DNA of 25,937 nt from an uncultured Lachnospiraceae bacterium (GTDB lineage: Bacteria; Bacillota; Clostridia; Lachnospirales; Lachnospiraceae), in the NCBI GenBank assembly GCA_910578885.1, contig CAJTSH010000041.1:1-25937 (forward strand), in the 5' to 3' direction. A program made the translations under genes and the position numbers. Shown here one piece after another: positions 13,106 through 21,584 of this stretch. Positions within the stretch are counted from its first letter, which is position 1. Each line of letters begins with the position of its first letter. The notes beneath the pieces were generated by a model. The model saw only the letters and a program-made list of their open reading frames with translations, was not told the origin of the DNA and did no database searches.

Positions 13106-16012
13106 ATGAATGAAAAAAGTTTGATTTGCAGGATTGACAGGCGTATGAAAGCACTCTTATTAGCGATTGTAATGATTGTGACAACAATCACAGTTCCTGT
13201 ACATGCAGATGAGAATGCAAATCCGGAGGAGAATGTAGTTGTAAATTTTGTTAAAGAGGAGACAACAGGGGAAGGAACAGTAATTAAGAATCCAGAAGGA
13301 ACGGATTATATTTTTGATAGTCCATTTGTCAATAATGATGTTGGAGATAAAGATGTTATCAATAATGCTTTTGATGAAGACAGTTCTCTGACGTTTGAAA
13401 TTGGTTTAACAATAGATGAATATACTTGTACTTCTTCAACAGCAACACCTCAGGTTGTTATTTATGCAATGGATTTTGAAGATAGCAGCTCTTGGAAGCA
13501 GGCACATTACAGTATTTCTGAAACAGGTGAAACTTGTGAATTAAGCTTGAGCTTAAAAAATTATAAGAGACTGGATTTATTAGGATTTAGAATCGTAAAT
13601 TGCGACGAGGGAACAGCCGTAAAGTATACGATGCAATATGCCAGAGTGATAAAGAAAACTGTAGCGGCTGCTGAAGAAGGTGTGATTGCAACACTTGTAG
13701 AAGCAGGGACAAAGAGAACGGGAAAGGTAGAAGCAAACGCATATGCAGGTGATAATCCAAACTCAAAAAATATACTGAATGAGCGTTTTGATATTCCGTG
13801 GAACCTGAAGACAAATCTGAACGCATTTAAATCGCTGAAACTTCAGGTAGGCATAACAATTACAGATTATACTGCTACAGAAGCAGGCGTTACAGATGAT
13901 GATGCAGCAGTAGTTCTTATTTACTCTATGAATGACGAATATGGAGATTGGAAACAGCATCAGGTAATGGTTACAGAAAAAGGGCAGACAGTAGATTTGG
14001 AACTGGATTTACTTGGGTATGAATATCTTGGTGAATTTGGTTTGAGATTCGGCGGCTTTGATTTAGGAAGCAACATCAGCTATACAATTAATTATGCGAA
14101 GGTAATAGGTGACGACGGAGGCTCAAGTATAACTGAAGAGGTAATACCTTTGAGATATACCTTAACTGGGGAGACAAAAGAAATTCCACTTTCCGAAACG
14201 CCGGTAGGGCAGCACGGTAAGCTGTCGGTAAAGCAGGTTTCCGGTTATTCGGCTCCTACAATTGTGGATAAGAATGGTGAGCCTTATCAGTTACGCGGGG
14301 CAAGTACTCACGGATTTTCATGGTTCCCGAAATATATCAATGAAGGAGCATTTCACAGCCTTCGCGACGAATGGGGAATGAATCTTGTCCGTCTCGCTGT
14401 CTATGCAAGAGAAGGGGGATATACGACAGGAGCTGCGGAAGCTGCAAGGGATGATGAGTTAATCCAGAAAGGCGTAGAGGCAGCAACAAAGCTTGGAATG
14501 TATGTAATTATCGATTGGCATGTATTGAATTATAATCCGAATGAAGATAAAGAAGCAGCAAAAGAATTCTTTACAAAATATGTAGAGATGTATAAGGATT
14601 ATGATAACGTATTGTTTGAAATCTGTAACGAGCCGACCGGTACGCCGTGGTACGATGGAAGCGATAATGATTTATATTCTTATTGTAAAGAACTGACAGG
14701 GTTAATCCGTGAAGGAGGAAGTGATGCAATTGTACTTTGCGGTACAAATCAATTCTCATCCGAGATTGACAAGGTTGCAGAAAAACCGTTATCTGAAGAC
14801 GGATTTACAAATGTAATGTATAACTGCCATTTTTATGCTGCTTCACATCGCGAAGCTGCACAGCAGAAATTATTGGATGCATTGGAAGCAGGAACACCGG
14901 TATTTATCTCAGAGTTCGGAATCTGTACCGCATCCGGTGACGGAAGATACGATGCGGAGAATGCAGATAAGTGGCTTGGCATATGTGATGAAAACAATGT
15001 AAGCTATGCATGCTGGGCAATGAGCAATAGTCAGGAATCTGCAGCATATTTTAAGACAGATTGTGAAAAAACAGACGGTGGCTGGGTAGAGGATGATTTA
15101 AAGAATACCGCAAGATTTATTATCAATTATTACCGTGACCGTCAGGAAGAATTAGCAAAATGCAAACATTCTGAGACAGAGGTAAGAGGAAGCAAAACAG
15201 CAACCTGTAAAGAAGAAGGATATACGGGAGATACCTATTGTAAGATATGTAATGAGCTTTTGGTTCAGGGAAGTAAAATACCGAAAACACAAAATCATGT
15301 TTGGAATGCAGGTACGGTAACGGAATCTGCTACAGCGTCAAAAAATGGTGTGAAGACATTCACCTGTACCGTTTGTGGAACGATTAAGACGGAAACAATA
15401 CCGGCGACAGGAACCACGAATCCAGAACCAGGAAATAATACAGTACCTAAGAATGGAACTGTATTGAAGTCTGGAAAGAACAGCTATAAAGTAACAAAAG
15501 CAGGTTCAGCAGTTGCATTTACAAAAACAACAAGTACATCAACAAAAATTACAATTCCTGCGACTGTTAAGATTAATAATATAACTTACAAGGTGACCTC
15601 TGTTGCTAATAATGCTTTTAAGAATAATAAGAAAATTAAGACAGTCACAATTGGAAAAAATGTAACTACAATAGGGGTATCTGCGTTTAGCGGTTGTAAG
15701 AAATTAACCAAAGTCACAATTGGAGCGAACGTAACTACAATTGGAAAATCTGCATTTTATAATTGTATCTCATTGAAAAATATAAAGATACCAAGTAAGG
15801 TTAAAACAATAGGGGCATCTGCATTCAGAGGCTGCAAAAAACTTGCTACAATTACGATTAAATCAACAAAATTAAAAAGCGTAGGAAAAAATACTTTCAA
15901 AAATATTAAGTCAACTGCAAAAATTAAGGTTCCGTCTAAAAAATTAAAGGCATATAAAACGACCTTAAAGAAAAAGGGACAAGGCAGTAAAGTTAAGATT
16001 GTAAAAATTTAA
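13106..16012 (+). CDS. Secreted modular GH5 endoglucanase with BspA-like LRR C-terminus (968 aa)
   Basis: A signal peptide (cleavage near VHA-DE, residue 34-35) shows export. Two tandem beta-rich modules follow (about 44-183 and 190-335). They share a pattern of Y-T strand, IYxM, W-K-Q, L-L-GYxRF and a terminal YAKVI/YARVI, and are probably carbohydrate-binding. The catalytic domain (about 370-680) is glycoside hydrolase family 5, with LRGASTHGFSWFPKYIN, IIDWHVLN, acid/base Glu509 in ICNEP, nucleophile Glu603 in ISEFG and substrate-stacking Trp637. It should cleave internal beta-1,4-glucan bonds. After it come two cysteine-pair modules (about 686-768, CxxC motifs) and a Pro/Gly/Asn linker. 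The C-terminus is a Lys-rich stretch of LRR_5/BspA-like repeats (about 785-968, about 23-residue units). There is no dockerin or LPXTG. AAGGAGG precedes the ATG, and a terminator follows. Confidence 0.93.
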   Translation: MNEKSLICRIDRRMKALLLAIVMIVTTITVPVHADENANPEENVVVNFVKEETTGEGTVIKNPEGTDYIFDSPFVNNDVGDKDVINNAFDEDSSLTFEIGLTIDEYTCTSSTATPQVVIYAMDFEDSSSWKQAHYSISETGETCELSLSLKNYKRLDLLGFRIVNCDEGTAVKYTMQYARVIKKTVAAAEEGVIATLVEAGTKRTGKVEANAYAGDNPNSKNILNERFDIPWNLKTNLNAFKSLKLQVGITITDYTATEAGVTDDDAAVVLIYSMNDEYGDWKQHQVMVTEKGQTVDLELDLLGYEYLGEFGLRFGGFDLGSNISYTINYAKVIGDDGGSSITEEVIPLRYTLTGETKEIPLSETPVGQHGKLSVKQVSGYSAPTIVDKNGEPYQLRGASTHGFSWFPKYINEGAFHSLRDEWGMNLVRLAVYAREGGYTTGAAEAARDDELIQKGVEAATKLGMYVIIDWHVLNYNPNEDKEAAKEFFTKYVEMYKDYDNVLFEICNEPTGTPWYDGSDNDLYSYCKELTGLIREGGSDAIVLCGTNQFSSEIDKVAEKPLSEDGFTNVMYNCHFYAASHREAAQQKLLDALEAGTPVFISEFGICTASGDGRYDAENADKWLGICDENNVSYACWAMSNSQESAAYFKTDCEKTDGGWVEDDLKNTARFIINYYRDRQEELAKCKHSETEVRGSKTATCKEEGYTGDTYCKICNELLVQGSKIPKTQNHVWNAGTVTESATASKNGVKTFTCTVCGTIKTETIPATGTTNPEPGNNTVPKNGTVLKSGKNSYKVTKAGSAVAFTKTTSTSTKITIPATVKINNITYKVTSVANNAFKNNKKIKTVTIGKNVTTIGVSAFSGCKKLTKVTIGANVTTIGKSAFYNCISLKNIKIPSKVKTIGASAFRGCKKLATITIKSTKLKSVGKNTFKNIKSTAKIKVPSKKLKAYKTTLKKKGQGSKVKIVKI

Positions 16013-16058
16013 AAATAAAAATACTGCAGCAGTTTTGAAAATTACTTAAATTTTGAAT

Positions 16059-16115
16059 AAGAGGATGCCATCCGATGTAATCCCTCATCTCCCTCATCGG
16101 AAGACATCCTCTTTT
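16059..16115 (+). terminator. Terminator after the endoglucanase gene
   Basis: AAGAGGATG (16059-16067) pairs with CATCCTCTT (16105-16113) and an inner TCCGATG (16071-16077) pairs with CATCGGA (16095-16101). The 3-base bulges are the same size on each side, and a short T-run follows. Confidence 0.8.
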
Positions 16116-16139
16116 GTTGCAAAAAATTATAATAATCTA

Positions 16140-16168
16140 TTGCGGGAAAATAAAAGAAAGAGTATTGT
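16140..16168 (+). promoter_or_regulatory. Possible promoter of the LacI-type regulator gene
   Basis: TTGCGG (16140-16145) and TATTGT (16163-16168) are 17 bases apart, 38 bases before the start codon. Both hexamers have two mismatches, so the call is weak. Confidence 0.3.
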
Positions 16169-16205
16169 AGATATCAGAATAGAAGAAAGAAAAGTGAGAT
16201 AAGTT

Positions 16206-17216
16206 ATGGTTTCATTAAAGGATATTTCAAAGGAGTGCGGCGTATCTGTTGCAGCAGTCAGTAAAGCATTGCATGATGCGCCGGATATAGGTGCGGCTAC
16301 TAAGCAGCATATATGCAGTGTGGCGGAGAAGATGGGATATTTTCCAAATGCGTCGGCAAGAGCATTAAAAACTAAAAAAACAAATAATCTGGGCGTTGTG
16401 TTTAAGGATGAAGCGGGAAGAGGGCTCACGCATGAATTTTTTGGAGCGGTTCTGGACAGCTTTAAAAAAGAAGCGGAGACTCATGGGTATGATATTACAT
16501 TTATCCATAATGAAATGAAAAATATTTCTTTTCTGAATCATTGCAGATACCGCAATTTTGACGGAGCCGCTATTGTCTGTGCTCCCTTTGCAAATAAAGA
16601 GATTGTAGAGCTGTTAGATAGTGATCTTCCAGTAGTTGCAATTGATTATGCTTATAAGGGCAGGACTGGAGTCATGAGCAATAATGCAAATGGAATGGGA
16701 GAAATTGTGAGTTATGCGTATCAGCAGGGACATAGAAGAATTGCATATATATACGGAGAAACCAGCCGCGTATCATCAGAACGTGTAAAAGCATTTTATG
16801 ATACAATGAAAAAATTTGGACTTAATGTGCCGGATATTTATGTACGGCAAGGTGTGTTCCACGATACGAATTCCAGTGAGAAGATAACCGGAGATCTGCT
16901 GGAATTACCAGAGCCTCCTACTTGTATTTTATACCCAGATGATTTTTCAGCCTTAGGCGGAATTGCCGAGATTAATAAGAGAGGTTTACGGATACCGGAA
17001 AATATTTCTATCGGTGGATTTGACGGAAGCTCTTTGTCCAGCGTTCTGAGTCCAAGATTAACAACTGTCTGGCAGGATACGGATCAATTAGGGAGAGAAA
17101 CGGCAAGGCGTCTGATTCAGCTAATTGAGCATCCAGAGACGGCGCTTGCCGAGGTTGTTACAATAGATACAAAGATTCAAATCGGAGAGTCAATAGGGAT
17201 TTATAGAGAAACATAA
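16206..17216 (+). CDS. LacI-family transcriptional regulator (336 aa)
   Basis: The N-terminal helix-turn-helix (about 3-23, SLKDISKECGVSVAAVSKAL) is followed by the hinge helix with ASARALKTKKTNNLGVVF. A periplasmic-binding-protein-like sugar-sensing domain then runs to the end (IAYIYGE, ILYPDDFSALGG, GGFDGSSLSSVLSPRLTTVWQD). Such proteins usually repress sugar-use genes until a sugar binds. The length is normal and the gene is intact. The upstream neighbour in the same direction is the GH5 endoglucanase, separated by a terminator, so it may control that gene or the distant GH120 gene; no operator match can be shown. Its ribosome site is weak (AAAGTGAG). Its stop is 3 bases from the stop of the convergent AraC-type gene. 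Confidence 0.92.
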   Translation: MVSLKDISKECGVSVAAVSKALHDAPDIGAATKQHICSVAEKMGYFPNASARALKTKKTNNLGVVFKDEAGRGLTHEFFGAVLDSFKKEAETHGYDITFIHNEMKNISFLNHCRYRNFDGAAIVCAPFANKEIVELLDSDLPVVAIDYAYKGRTGVMSNNANGMGEIVSYAYQQGHRRIAYIYGETSRVSSERVKAFYDTMKKFGLNVPDIYVRQGVFHDTNSSEKITGDLLELPEPPTCILYPDDFSALGGIAEINKRGLRIPENISIGGFDGSSLSSVLSPRLTTVWQDTDQLGRETARRLIQLIEHPETALAEVVTIDTKIQIGESIGIYRET

Positions 17217-17219
17217 AAA

Positions 17220-17975
17220 TTATAAAAGAGCTTCTCCCCAATTACTTCTATAGTGTTCCAGACGGTATCTGCGAGGAGTCGTACCGACCTTTTTTGAAAA
17301 AACTGAAATAAAATGGCTCTGTGATGAAAAGGACAAGTAATTTGAAATATCTATGATGCTATATTCCGAATACCGCAGTAAATTTTTTGCTTTTTCAACT
17401 TTCAAATTTAAAATGTATTCACTGATTGACATTTTGATTTCTTTTACAAATAGCTTGGATAAATAACTCTCTGACAAATTTATCTGTTCTGCGAGGGTCT
17501 TAACAGTTATCCGATCGTGAATATGGCTATAAATATAATTTATGCATAAAACAACAGGTTTGGATAGAATCTGACTTCTTTGAAGAAGCAGCATTTGATT
17601 GCAAAAATCCATACACATGGATTCGTACAGATTTGCAATTTCTGTAATGGATTGGCATTTATCCATTTTTCTTATATAAAAGTCGCTCAGACCATACGCC
17701 TTTTCTTGTTCCAATCCACCATATGTACAATATCGGGTAATCATAGCTGCCGTTACAATAAAATGATACCGGATATTTTGTACCGGATGATCAGATAATT
17801 TACCTTTCCCTTCTGGATTTGAGAAGTTTTTCTTTTTTAAATCATCTTTAATGTAATCTACATTTCCTTTTGATATAGCAATATAAAAGGAAAGTTCATC
17901 TTCAATAGGTCGGTGTTCCTGAGGCAATTCATGCCCGGAAAATTCGTTTTGATAATATTCTCTTTTTAAATTCAT
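17220..17975 (-). CDS. AraC-family transcriptional regulator (251 aa)
   Basis: The C-terminal 100 residues are a standard AraC DNA-binding domain with two helix-turn-helix units: TVKTLAEQINLSESYLSKLF and the second around SIIDISNYLSFSSQSHFISVF with the PRRYR ending. The N-terminal part (about 1-145) is helical, has no cupin sugar-binding pattern and includes a YHFIVTAAMITRYC segment. That pattern is typical of a group of clostridial AraC regulators of unknown effector. The ATG is preceded by AGGAGG. The gene lies 41 bases downstream of the DUF4846 lipoprotein gene on the same strand, so cotranscription is likely. Its target is not evident. Confidence 0.9.
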   Translation of the reverse strand: MNLKREYYQNEFSGHELPQEHRPIEDELSFYIAISKGNVDYIKDDLKKKNFSNPEGKGKLSDHPVQNIRYHFIVTAAMITRYCTYGGLEQEKAYGLSDFYIRKMDKCQSITEIANLYESMCMDFCNQMLLLQRSQILSKPVVLCINYIYSHIHDRITVKTLAEQINLSESYLSKLFVKEIKMSISEYILNLKVEKAKNLLRYSEYSIIDISNYLSFSSQSHFISVFSKKVGTTPRRYRLEHYRSNWGEALL

Positions 17976-18016
17976 TCGATCTCCCTCCTGATCTTATTTA
18001 AAAATAGTAATGTGGT

Positions 18017-18862
18017 TCAATAGTTCAATCTACGCAGACTTCCTTCCGAAAACATATATTCCGGTGTAGAAAACGGATAACTCAACTCTTCTTCATAATA
18101 CCAAGGGTCTTCTCCATGCAAAGGGTTTTTCAATAAATGGAATTCCTGAGCTGGTATACATCCTTGTGCCAGAAGAAATGCTTTGCTCCCGCTTTCTGTC
18201 TCACATACATCTACAATCAGAACTACATGTCCCAGACTTCCTCCTTTTAAGAAAATATCTCCCGCCTGTATCTCTGACAAAGAAATCTCTGTAGATTCTT
18301 TTATCATAGAAGTAGTGCTGGAATAAGAAAAAACAATTTTCAAATGCTCTTGTAAATTTTTATAAGACTCTCCCTCAAATGCATTTGAAATATGAAAAGA
18401 AAGCCGGTCGTATTGTTTGGTTTGATAAAAATACTCTGCATAAATACGAATAATAGAATTCGTGCATTGCTGCAATTTTTCATCTTCTATTGAAAGTGCA
18501 AATACCGCTGCATGAGATCCTTGATTTCCTTTTTCTCTTCCGTTATAAAGAAGTACGGGACTTTCTGCTTCTTTCATTGGAAAATTTCTCAAAAATGCTG
18601 CAAAGCTATTTTCCTCAACAGACACCCGCATGTAGCCTTCCGGTGAATGAACCCGTGTCTCAAGTGTCATGCCCGTATTATCCAGTAATGAGCTTTCATC
18701 CTCTTTTTTTGTTGTTTCAGCAGAACTTTTGAATTCAGGAAGACTGTCCTCTTCTAATTGCCATCTCGATTCTGCCCGAATTTCCATATTTCCCGGTATT
18801 CTACAGCTAGTTTGACAAGCTGCACAGATAAAAATCAGAAATATTAATAAAAATAATTTCAT
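18017..18862 (-). CDS. DUF4846-type exported protein (281 aa)
   Basis: The protein begins with a hydrophobic export signal (MKLFLLIFLIFICAAC). Cys16 could be lipidated, although the -3 residue is Cys rather than Leu or Val, so the lipobox is imperfect. After a Ser/Glu-rich linker (about 25-65), residues 70-280 match the pattern I recall for the DUF4846 family: N-S-F-A-FLRNFP, YNG, SIIRIYAEY, then GDIFL followed by GHVVLIVDV, FLLAQGCIPAQEFHLLKNP and DPWY. The conserved His (GHVV) and the PAQ-H region resemble NlpC/P60 or transglutaminase-like layouts, but the activity is unproven. The ribosome site is weak. A perfect 10-bp inverted repeat lies in the upstream leader (18902-18927). Confidence 0.8.
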   Translation of the reverse strand: MKLFLLIFLIFICAACQTSCRIPGNMEIRAESRWQLEEDSLPEFKSSAETTKKEDESSLLDNTGMTLETRVHSPEGYMRVSVEENSFAAFLRNFPMKEAESPVLLYNGREKGNQGSHAAVFALSIEDEKLQQCTNSIIRIYAEYFYQTKQYDRLSFHISNAFEGESYKNLQEHLKIVFSYSSTTSMIKESTEISLSEIQAGDIFLKGGSLGHVVLIVDVCETESGSKAFLLAQGCIPAQEFHLLKNPLHGEDPWYYEEELSYPFSTPEYMFSEGSLRRLNY

Positions 18863-18901
18863 TTTTTTCTCTTTCTAGCGTGCTTTTCACACCATACAGG
18901 T

Positions 18902-18927
18902 AAATTTGGAAGTCTAATTCCAAATTT
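18902..18927 (-). other. Perfect 10-bp inverted repeat in the DUF4846 leader
   Basis: AAATTTGGAA (18902-18911) and TTCCAAATTT (18918-18927) flank a 6-base spacer. It lies about 40 bases upstream of the DUF4846 start on its transcribed side. The T-run follows on the plus strand, where no upstream gene needs a terminator, so an operator or leader hairpin is more likely. Confidence 0.45.
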
Positions 18928-19034
18928 TTCCATTTATAATTCTGATTTATGAAATAACTGTCTTACTTAAACGTTATAGTAACATGATTTCAACAAAAAT
19001 GCAATATATTTAGATGGAAAATTTACTTAATGAT

Positions 19035-19043
19035 TGTTATAAT
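19035..19043 (+). promoter_or_regulatory. Extended -10 promoter of the Nudix-fumarase operon
   Basis: TGT followed by TATAAT (19038-19043) is a perfect extended -10 element. No good -35 hexamer is seen at 16-18 bases, which is tolerated with an extended -10. The leader would be about 55 bases. Confidence 0.45.
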
Positions 19044-19104
19044 GCGTATAAACAGAATTAAAAAATGTATATTGCCAAGGTGAAATTATAATATGGAGGA
19101 AACT

Positions 19105-20694
19105 ATGAAAGAAGAGTATCTTGACATTGTAAATGAAAAAGGTGAGCCAACCGGAGAAACGATAGAACGAAATGCCGCACATGCTCTGGGTATCCGTCAC
19201 CGAACATCCCATGTCTGGCTGCTTAGGAAAAAAGAAGGAGAGGTTCAGATACTGCTTCAGAAACGAAGTGATAATAAAGATTCTCATCCGGGCTGCTATG
19301 ACATATCGAGTGCCGGACATATTCCGGCAGGGATAGATTTTTTATCATCCGCAATCCGGGAGTTAGAGGAAGAGCTTGGAGTGAAGGCAAAAGAGGAAGA
19401 ACTTCATTACTGCGGACAACGTACCTTTACCTCATGTCAGGAATTTTACGGAAAGCCTTTTCATGATAATCAGGTCAGCAATATATATGTTTTGTGGCTG
19501 AATAAGGAAGAGGGAGAATTTAAGCTGCAAAGGGAAGAGGTTTCTGAAGTCATATGGATGAACTTTAAAACCTGCATAAAGAAGATTAAGGAAAATGAAA
19601 TTCCTAATTGTATCCATATGGAAGAACTGAAAATGATTCAAAAATACATAGAGAAAGCAACTATGAAGGTATATTATATAGGAAATTCACCGGAGCGTGG
19701 GAAAAGAAGGAGGGCTGGAAAGGAAATTTCCATTCAGAAAAGTTTTATATGGGGGAATGAAAAATGGAATATTCCTGCTGTATATCAATGTCCCGAAGGG
19801 CTGGCCGCTGATTTTATTTTATATGTACCAGTGGAAAAGGCAAAGAAGTATTTTGAAAAATGGAATTATGTAAGACGCATATCGGAGCTTACCAATGAAG
19901 AATTTGAAGAGATGGCGAGAGATAATCCGTTTTCGATGAATTTTTCATTGGATGCCTGGATAAACGGAAAAGAATATCATGCAGAAAATATGTATGGATT
20001 GGGATATCATCCATTAAAAAATGAATCTATAGAAAAAGAACAAGAGGCATTTAGCATGGAAGAAGCATACTGTGATGAAGATGCGCTGCGTCTGATGGAG
20101 GTCTATCAATGTGATAAGAATAATGCCTACTATTTTGTCAGAGCTTACTTTCCGTGGAAAAAAATACCGGAAATCGAACACCTGTCATTTTCTATGGAGC
20201 CAAACTGTGTTTCTTATTCCGGAGAGCATTTTCATACAAAATTAGGTGATGAAGGAAAAGAAATTGAGATTTCCCATCCGGTGACGGGGAAGAAATATGT
20301 GATTAGAATTCTGTTGTGTAAACAGGGAATACTATCCGTAAATGATTTTGGAATAGGTGAGGATATGGAATATCCGGAAAATTACCTGTCGATAGAATAT
20401 ACGGCGGAACCGGAAATCAGCCGAATGGAATTTCAGATTCAGGATTGTAAGAATGGGGACCAACCGATAAAAAAGAAGCGTTCCATTTATGATAAAGAGG
20501 ATAAAAGCAGTGCCAATGTATCTATCATTTCAAGTTCTGATGGTCCAACTTCTATATTTCTGGCGGGAAAATCGAGCAATCCGAAAACACATGCGGCACT
20601 ATCGTCACTCTATTTTCATTCTGTTGACAGTGCAGAGTGGAGAACAATATTTCATGTAAAAGAGCGACAAGCAAAAAGAATAGATATCAAATAA
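19105..20694 (+). CDS. Nudix hydrolase fused to a long C-terminal domain of unknown function (529 aa)
   Basis: Residues 1-180 form a Nudix hydrolase of the isopentenyl-diphosphate-isomerase-like type. They include DIVNEKGEPTGE and HRTSHVWLL, and a Nudix box with GHIPAG (71-76) and RELEEELGV (85-93). The catalytic REXXEE glutamates are present, but the usual early acidic residue is Ile. Such enzymes hydrolyse nucleotide diphosphates linked to another group; the substrate is unknown. Residues about 187-529 are an added domain without a recognised family. It contains YVPVEKAKKYFEKW and ends with a peptide ANVSIISSSDGPTSIFLAG (about 470-489), like the OadB-type sodium-pump decarboxylase signature, though no membrane segments are present. 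ATG 19105 is preferred over 19093 because GGAGG (19095-19099) lies directly before it. It leads the operon; fumA follows after 10 bases. Confidence 0.85.
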   Translation: MKEEYLDIVNEKGEPTGETIERNAAHALGIRHRTSHVWLLRKKEGEVQILLQKRSDNKDSHPGCYDISSAGHIPAGIDFLSSAIRELEEELGVKAKEEELHYCGQRTFTSCQEFYGKPFHDNQVSNIYVLWLNKEEGEFKLQREEVSEVIWMNFKTCIKKIKENEIPNCIHMEELKMIQKYIEKATMKVYYIGNSPERGKRRRAGKEISIQKSFIWGNEKWNIPAVYQCPEGLAADFILYVPVEKAKKYFEKWNYVRRISELTNEEFEEMARDNPFSMNFSLDAWINGKEYHAENMYGLGYHPLKNESIEKEQEAFSMEEAYCDEDALRLMEVYQCDKNNAYYFVRAYFPWKKIPEIEHLSFSMEPNCVSYSGEHFHTKLGDEGKEIEISHPVTGKKYVIRILLCKQGILSVNDFGIGEDMEYPENYLSIEYTAEPEISRMEFQIQDCKNGDQPIKKKRSIYDKEDKSSANVSIISSSDGPTSIFLAGKSSNPKTHAALSSLYFHSVDSAEWRTIFHVKERQAKRIDIK

Positions 20695-20704
20695 AGGAGC
20701 AAAA

Positions 20705-21550
20705 ATGATAAGAACGGTCAAAACAGAAGAAATTGCAAGGAATATCAAAGAAATGTGTATAGAGGCAAACCATTATCTTTCCAAAGATATGGATACTGCA
20801 ATGAAGAAGGCAGTGCAGACAGAAGAATCCGAGCTTGGTAAGAAAATCTTAAACCAGCTTCAGGATAATCTGAAAATTGCTGATACAGAGACAATACCAA
20901 TCTGTCAGGATACCGGAATGGCAGTTATCTTTTTGGAAATAGGACAGGATGTTCATCTGGAAGGAGAAGCGATTGAGGATGCCGTAAATGAAGGCGTACG
21001 TCAGGGATACACCGAAGGCTTTCTGCGTAAATCTGTAGTAAAAGACCCAATAATTAGGGAAAATACCAAAGATAACACGCCGGCTGTAATCCATTATTCC
21101 ATTGTACCGGGAGAAAAGATAAAAATAACAATGGCGCCGAAAGGCTTTGGAAGTGAAAACATGAGCCGTGTATTTATGTTAAAACCTGCAGACGGAATTG
21201 AAGGCGTAAAGAATGCAATTCTTACCGCAGTCAAAGATGCAGGTCCAAATGCCTGTCCGCCTATGGTCGTAGGAGTAGGTATCGGCGGCACCTTTGAAAA
21301 ATGTGCAATTCTTGCGAAAAAAGCGTTGACCCGCAGTGTGGATGAACACTCTGAAATTCCCTATATAAAGGAATTAGAAGAAGAGATGCTAAATCAAATT
21401 AACCGGCTTGGAATCGGACCGGGCGGGCTTGGCGGAACAACGACGGCGCTTGCTGTGAATATCAACACTTACCCCACACATATCGCTGGGCTTCCGGTAG
21501 CAGTGAATATCTGCTGTCATGTCAACCGTCATGTAGTAAGAATAGTGTAA
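20705..21550 (+). CDS. fumA: Fumarate hydratase alpha subunit, class I [4Fe-4S] (281 aa)
   Basis: This is the iron-sulfur-cluster subunit of the two-subunit class I fumarase, which interconverts fumarate and malate. Candidate cluster cysteines are Cys67 in PICQDTG, Cys184 in GPNACPP and Cys270/271 in NICCH. Family motifs GFGSENMSR, GVGIGGTFEKC and GIGPGGLGGTTTALAV are intact. The related L-tartrate dehydratase alpha subunit is hard to exclude by sequence alone, but fumarase is the usual role in these bacteria. AAAGGAG precedes the ATG. The partner beta subunit is not the next gene; it lies 1.1 kb downstream after two unrelated genes. Confidence 0.94.
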   Translation: MIRTVKTEEIARNIKEMCIEANHYLSKDMDTAMKKAVQTEESELGKKILNQLQDNLKIADTETIPICQDTGMAVIFLEIGQDVHLEGEAIEDAVNEGVRQGYTEGFLRKSVVKDPIIRENTKDNTPAVIHYSIVPGEKIKITMAPKGFGSENMSRVFMLKPADGIEGVKNAILTAVKDAGPNACPPMVVGVGIGGTFEKCAILAKKALTRSVDEHSEIPYIKELEEEMLNQINRLGIGPGGLGGTTTALAVNINTYPTHIAGLPVAVNICCHVNRHVVRIV

Positions 21551-21584
21551 AAGTGAGCAAGTAGAAAGAAAAAGGTGGAAAACT

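Noticed and set aside
15440..16012. A-rich repeated DNA that might look like a repeat array
   Set aside because: The periodicity is the 23-residue LRR protein repeat; there are no identical spaced repeats as in CRISPR.
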